Below, one piece after another: positions 23,254 to 26,204 of a DNA stretch of 26,204 nucleotides. How positions within the stretch are numbered: position 1 is the stretch's first letter; each line of letters opens with the position of its first letter. Source of the stretch: Nitrosopumilus sp. BACL13 MAG-121220-bin23. GTDB taxonomy: Archaea > Thermoproteota > Nitrososphaeria > Nitrososphaerales > Nitrosopumilaceae. The notes below the pieces were generated by a model. The model was not told where the DNA came from and searched no databases. It saw only the letters and a program-made list of their open reading frames with translations. Made by a program: the position numbers and the translations under genes. Location: positions 1 through 26,204 of the forward strand of contig LIAL01000006.1 of NCBI GenBank assembly GCA_001437625.1, given 5' to 3'.

Positions 23254-23655
23254 TTGTCTGAACAATCATTATTTATTGTAAAACCTGACGCTGTAGCTAG
23301 AAATTTAGTTGGAGAAGTTATATGCCGATTTGAAAAAAAAGGATTCAAACTTTTAAAATTAAAGATGTTTACATTTACTCAAGTACAAGCTGAGAATTTT
23401 TATGGTGTTCATAAAGATAAACCATTCTTTGGTGAACTAACATCATTTATCACATCCGGACCAGTTGTAGCAGCTATCATTGAAGGTAATAATGCAATTG
23501 CTACTACGAGGATTATGATTGGGGCTACAAAATCTTTTGAAGCAGATCCTGGTTCAATTAGAGGTGACTTTGGATTGGGATTTAGTGAAAATATTATCCA
23601 TGCATCCGATTCTCAAGAAAGTTTTGATCATGAATCGAGGGTAGCATTTGAGTGA
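23254..23655 (+). CDS. ndk: Nucleoside diphosphate kinase
   Basis: Transfers the gamma-phosphate between NTPs and NDPs through a phosphohistidine. 133 aa. LFIVKPDAVARN at the start, YGVHKDKPFF, SGPVVAAIIEG and the active-site NIIHASDS with His116 are clear. The start is TTG at 23254; no ATG is near. Stop TGA, then 6 nt to the TTG of aIF5B. Placement between L24e and aIF5B is a conserved archaeal arrangement that links nucleotide balance with translation. Confidence 0.95.
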   Translation: MSEQSLFIVKPDAVARNLVGEVICRFEKKGFKLLKLKMFTFTQVQAENFYGVHKDKPFFGELTSFITSGPVVAAIIEGNNAIATTRIMIGATKSFEADPGSIRGDFGLGFSENIIHASDSQESFDHESRVAFE

Positions 23656-23661
23656 TTTGAT

Positions 23662-25443
23662 TTGCAAATTCGTCAACCTATAGTTGCGGTTCTTGGTCAC
23701 GTAGATTCTGGAAAAACATCTCTACTGGATAGAATACGTGGTACCGGTGTACAAGGTAGAGAAGCAGGTGGAATTACTCAACATATTGGTGCTAGCTTTC
23801 TTCCATCTGATACAATTAAAGAAATGTGTGGTCCACTGTACAAAAATTTAGAAAAATCAGAACATAAAGTTCCTGGAATATTGGTTATTGATACTCCTGG
23901 ACACGAAGTATTCACTAATCTTCGTTCTAGAGGTGGTTCAGCTGCTGATATTGCAATATTGGTAGTTGATGTCAATCGTGGATTTCAACCACAAACAAAT
24001 GAAAGTTTAAAAATTTTACAAAGTAGAAAAGTTCCATTTCTTGTTGCATTAAACAAATGTGATCAAATTTCTGGATGGAGAAAATCTGAAACTAAATTTA
24101 TTTCCCAGGCAATTAAAGAACAAGATGCATCTGTACAAGCTGATTTAGATCAAAAACTCTATGATGTTGTAGGTACATTATCTATCTTAGGATACAAGTC
24201 TGAGGCATTTTACCGTATTAAGGATTTTAAATCTGAAATTGCTATAGTTCCTATATCTGCACGTTCAGGTGTAGGAATCCCTGAATTACTTAGTGTCTTA
24301 GTTGGATTAACTCAGCAGTATTTACAACAAAGATTGAATCAGGATGAAAAAGAAACACGTGGTATTGTACTTGAAGTAAAAGATGAAGTTGGATTGGGAC
24401 AAACTGCAAATGTAATTTTAATTGATGGTACTATCAAAAAAGAAAATAGTATAGTTGTTGCAAAACGTGATGGTGTAATAGTTACAAAACCAAAAGCATT
24501 ACTTTTACCAAAACCTCTCGACGAAATGCGTGATCCTCGAGATAAATTCAAACCTGTTGATCAAGTTGATGCAGCAGCTGGTCTAAAAATTGCATCACCT
24601 GATCTTGAGGGTGTTCTTCCCGGAAGTACTCTTTATGTTGCAAAAAATGCTGAAGAAATTGAAAAATTTACTAAACTTATTGAATCTGAAATGCAATCTG
24701 TATTCATTGATACTGAAACTAATGGAATTATTTTAAAATGTGATACTATTGGTTCACTTGAAGCCATAGTTGAAATGTTGAAACGTTCTCAAGTTCCAGT
24801 AGCAAAAGCTGACATTGGACCTGTAAATAGAAGAGATGTCATTGAAGCCAAAGCTATCAAAGAAAAAGATAGGCACCTTGGAATAATTTTATCATTTAAT
24901 GTTAAGGTATTACCTGATGCAAAAGAAGAATCTGAAACAAGTCATATCAAACTATTTGAAGATAGAGTAATTTACAGTTTAATTGATAAATATAATGCTT
25001 GGGTTGAAGATGACTCTGCAAATGAAGAAGATGCAATGTTTGCAGAGTTAACACCAATTTCAAAATTCACGTTTATGAAAGGAATGGTATTTCGTAATAA
25101 TGACCCTGCAGTTTTTGGTGTACGTGTTGACATTGGTAATTTAAAACATAAAATTCCATTTATGAATATGTCTGGAAGAAAAGTAGGAAACATTCATCAA
25201 CTCCAATTAGATAAAAAAACTGTATCATCTGCAAAAGCAGGTGATGAGGTTGCATGTTCTGTTAAAGATGTTACAATAGGCCGACAAATTTTTGAAGAAG
25301 ATGTATACTACACATTCCCTCCATCACCTGATGCAAAAAAAATACTTAGTAAATTTCTACATAAACTAAGTAGCGAAGAACAAGAAGTTTTTCATGAAAT
25401 AGTTAGGATTCAACGTGAAATAGAACCTATGTACGGTTACTAG
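23662..25443 (+). CDS. infB: Translation initiation factor aIF5B (IF-2 homologue)
   Basis: A GTPase of 593 aa that helps subunit joining and placement of initiator tRNA. G-domain motifs: P-loop GHVDSGKT (12-19), DTPGHE, NKCD and SARSG. Then come the beta-barrel domain II (GIVLEVKDEVGLGQTANV region), domain III and the C-terminal barrel (FMKGMVFRNNDPAVFGVRV region). The length matches archaeal aIF5B, shorter than eukaryotic eIF5B. The start is TTG at 23662 just after the ndk stop. The stop TAG shares a CTAG with the stop of the convergent thioredoxin gene. Confidence 0.96.
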   Translation: MQIRQPIVAVLGHVDSGKTSLLDRIRGTGVQGREAGGITQHIGASFLPSDTIKEMCGPLYKNLEKSEHKVPGILVIDTPGHEVFTNLRSRGGSAADIAILVVDVNRGFQPQTNESLKILQSRKVPFLVALNKCDQISGWRKSETKFISQAIKEQDASVQADLDQKLYDVVGTLSILGYKSEAFYRIKDFKSEIAIVPISARSGVGIPELLSVLVGLTQQYLQQRLNQDEKETRGIVLEVKDEVGLGQTANVILIDGTIKKENSIVVAKRDGVIVTKPKALLLPKPLDEMRDPRDKFKPVDQVDAAAGLKIASPDLEGVLPGSTLYVAKNAEEIEKFTKLIESEMQSVFIDTETNGIILKCDTIGSLEAIVEMLKRSQVPVAKADIGPVNRRDVIEAKAIKEKDRHLGIILSFNVKVLPDAKEESETSHIKLFEDRVIYSLIDKYNAWVEDDSANEEDAMFAELTPISKFTFMKGMVFRNNDPAVFGVRVDIGNLKHKIPFMNMSGRKVGNIHQLQLDKKTVSSAKAGDEVACSVKDVTIGRQIFEEDVYYTFPPSPDAKKILSKFLHKLSSEEQEVFHEIVRIQREIEPMYGY

Positions 25444-25841
25444 TTTGAATGTTTTTTACAAATCATATGAATTCCAGGTGCTCCAACTGCTCCCATCATT
25501 TTATCTATAATTTTACCTGATTTGAACATGATAAATGTTGGAATTGATTGAACTGCAAATTTTGTTGATATACTTTGATTTTGATCAACATTAACTCTTG
25601 CAAATTTTACATTTGGATATTGCTTTTCAAGACTTTCAAATATTGGATGCATTGATTTACAAGGACCACACCATTCTGCCCAAAAATCAACCAAAGTTAG
25701 ATTTTCAGATGAAATAGTTTGTTCAAAATTAGAGTCGTTTAAATCAATAATTCCGGGTTCAACTTTAGGTTGTGCTTTTTGATTAATCATGGCCTCTAAT
25801 TTTTTTTGCATAATTTTAGCAATTTCTGGATCTTCAGACAA
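25440..25841 (-). CDS. Thioredoxin with N-terminal helical extension
   Basis: 133 aa. The thioredoxin fold starts at about residue 30 (IIDLNDSNFEQTI), with active site WAEWCGPCKSM (Cys58, Cys61) and cis-Pro in QSIPTFIMF. The first ~28 residues (SEDPEIAKIMQKKLEAMINQ) form a charged helix absent from the thioredoxin at 14058; this type of extension is common in thaumarchaeal thioredoxins, as far as I recall. The start is TTG at 25841; the first in-frame ATG (M11) would cut this helix. It is convergent with infB, and the 48-aa zinc ribbon lies upstream on the same strand, 44 nt away. Confidence 0.9.
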   Translation of the reverse strand: MSEDPEIAKIMQKKLEAMINQKAQPKVEPGIIDLNDSNFEQTISSENLTLVDFWAEWCGPCKSMHPIFESLEKQYPNVKFARVNVDQNQSISTKFAVQSIPTFIMFKSGKIIDKMMGAVGAPGIHMICKKHSN

Positions 25842-25885
25842 TATGGTTCAAAATTTTGTTGTATTAAAAAATCTATATTTGAAAA

Positions 25886-26032
25886 TTAATCGTCTAATCC
25901 TTTAACTGAAATTGCTTCAAATCTTCTTGATTTACAAATTGGACATTGATCAATGTATTTTGTAAAGCTTACAGATGTATATGCAATTCCACAATCCCCA
26001 CAAATACGGAGATTCCGAGCTAATTTTCCCAT
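25886..26032 (-). CDS. 48-aa zinc-ribbon protein
   Basis: ATG at 26032, TAA at 25886. The protein has two CxxC pairs, ICGDCG (Cys11, Cys14) and QCPICK (Cys30, Cys33), 15 residues apart, which is a rubredoxin-like/zinc-ribbon arrangement, with basic N- and C-flanks. It probably binds one zinc and perhaps nucleic acid; no partner can be named. On the minus strand between the CGDGT protein and thioredoxin, with short gaps. The intact four-Cys site in a 48-aa frame is strong evidence for a real gene. Confidence 0.75.
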   Translation of the reverse strand: MGKLARNLRICGDCGIAYTSVSFTKYIDQCPICKSRRFEAISVKGLDD

Positions 26033-26076
26033 ATAATTGATGGAAAAGATTATGATTAAAAGTTAACCCTTGTAGG

Positions 26077-26204
26077 TTACCAAAATTGCCACCATGGCTT
26101 TTCAATAATTTTTTCAACGATTGTACATACACCATTGATTAATTTTGTCCCATCTCCACAAAGTCCAAATTCTGGTTCTTCTAACCCAACTGCTTGATAA
26201 ATTG
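26077..26204 (-). CDS. C-terminal fragment of a CGDGT-motif protein, start beyond the window
   Basis: An open frame enters from the window edge and ends with TAA at 26077, leaving 41 residues. These contain CGDGTKLINGVC, a short motif seen (from memory) near the ends of many thaumarchaeal exported or membrane proteins, and an aromatic end PWWQFW. The two cysteines could form a disulfide outside the cell. No more can be said without the N-terminus. Confidence 0.55.
   Translation of the reverse strand, partial: IYQAVGLEEPEFGLCGDGTKLINGVCTIVEKIIEKPWWQFW

Overview
The window looks like chromosomal DNA of a marine-type ammonia-oxidising thaumarchaeon (Nitrosopumilus/Nitrosarchaeum-like). The evidence is low GC, very short spacers, many TATA-like boxes about 25-30 nt upstream of start codons (leaderless mRNAs), and archaeal/eukaryotic-type information genes (LSm, L37e, L7Ae, S28e, L24e, aIF5B). 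The clearest marker is an ADP-forming acyl-CoA synthetase next to 4-hydroxybutyryl-CoA dehydratase. From memory this matches the Nmar_0206/Nmar_0207 pair of the thaumarchaeal 3-hydroxypropionate/4-hydroxybutyrate carbon-fixation cycle. I see no insertion sequence, prophage, CRISPR array or toxin-antitoxin module. This is mostly core genome with a few lineage-specific small proteins.

Layout. 1-4.6 kb, mostly minus strand: partial SAM methyltransferase, 53-aa Cys-rich protein, branched-chain aminotransferase, aspartate kinase and a MurG-like glycosyltransferase, with one small membrane protein on the plus strand. 4.7-6.8 kb: tRNA-Val, a membrane class III nucleotidyl cyclase, a four-helix CPxC membrane protein and two tiny ORFs. 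6.83-7.33 kb: a 500-base gene-free stretch with two UUCG-capped hairpins, a 13-bp stem-loop and a terminator-like repeat; this is the best candidate for an undescribed structured RNA. 7.3-12.4 kb: radical SAM protein, RNase HI-like protein and the carbon-fixation pair. 12.4-15.4 kb: SEC11-type signal peptidase, thioredoxin and three unrelated proteins that share a C-terminal zinc ribbon. 15.4-17.2 kb: tRNA-Ala, a small ORF and a hydantoinase-like amidohydrolase. 17.2-21 kb, minus strand: LSm - L37e - coiled-coil protein - RpiA, then PurU-like deformylase coupled to a creatininase/ArfB-like protein, and tRNA-Leu. 21-25.4 kb, plus strand: phosphohexomutase and the operon L7Ae - S28e - L24e - Ndk - aIF5B. 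The end, minus strand, holds a second thioredoxin, a 48-aa zinc ribbon and the C-terminus of a CGDGT-motif protein.

Functionally the window combines central carbon and amino-acid metabolism (CO2 fixation, IlvE, LysC, RpiA, folate and F420/flavin steps) with translation, thiol redox and secretion. Most annotations rest on recognisable motifs. The small ORFs, the intergenic RNA candidates and the promoter boxes are inferences from sequence alone.
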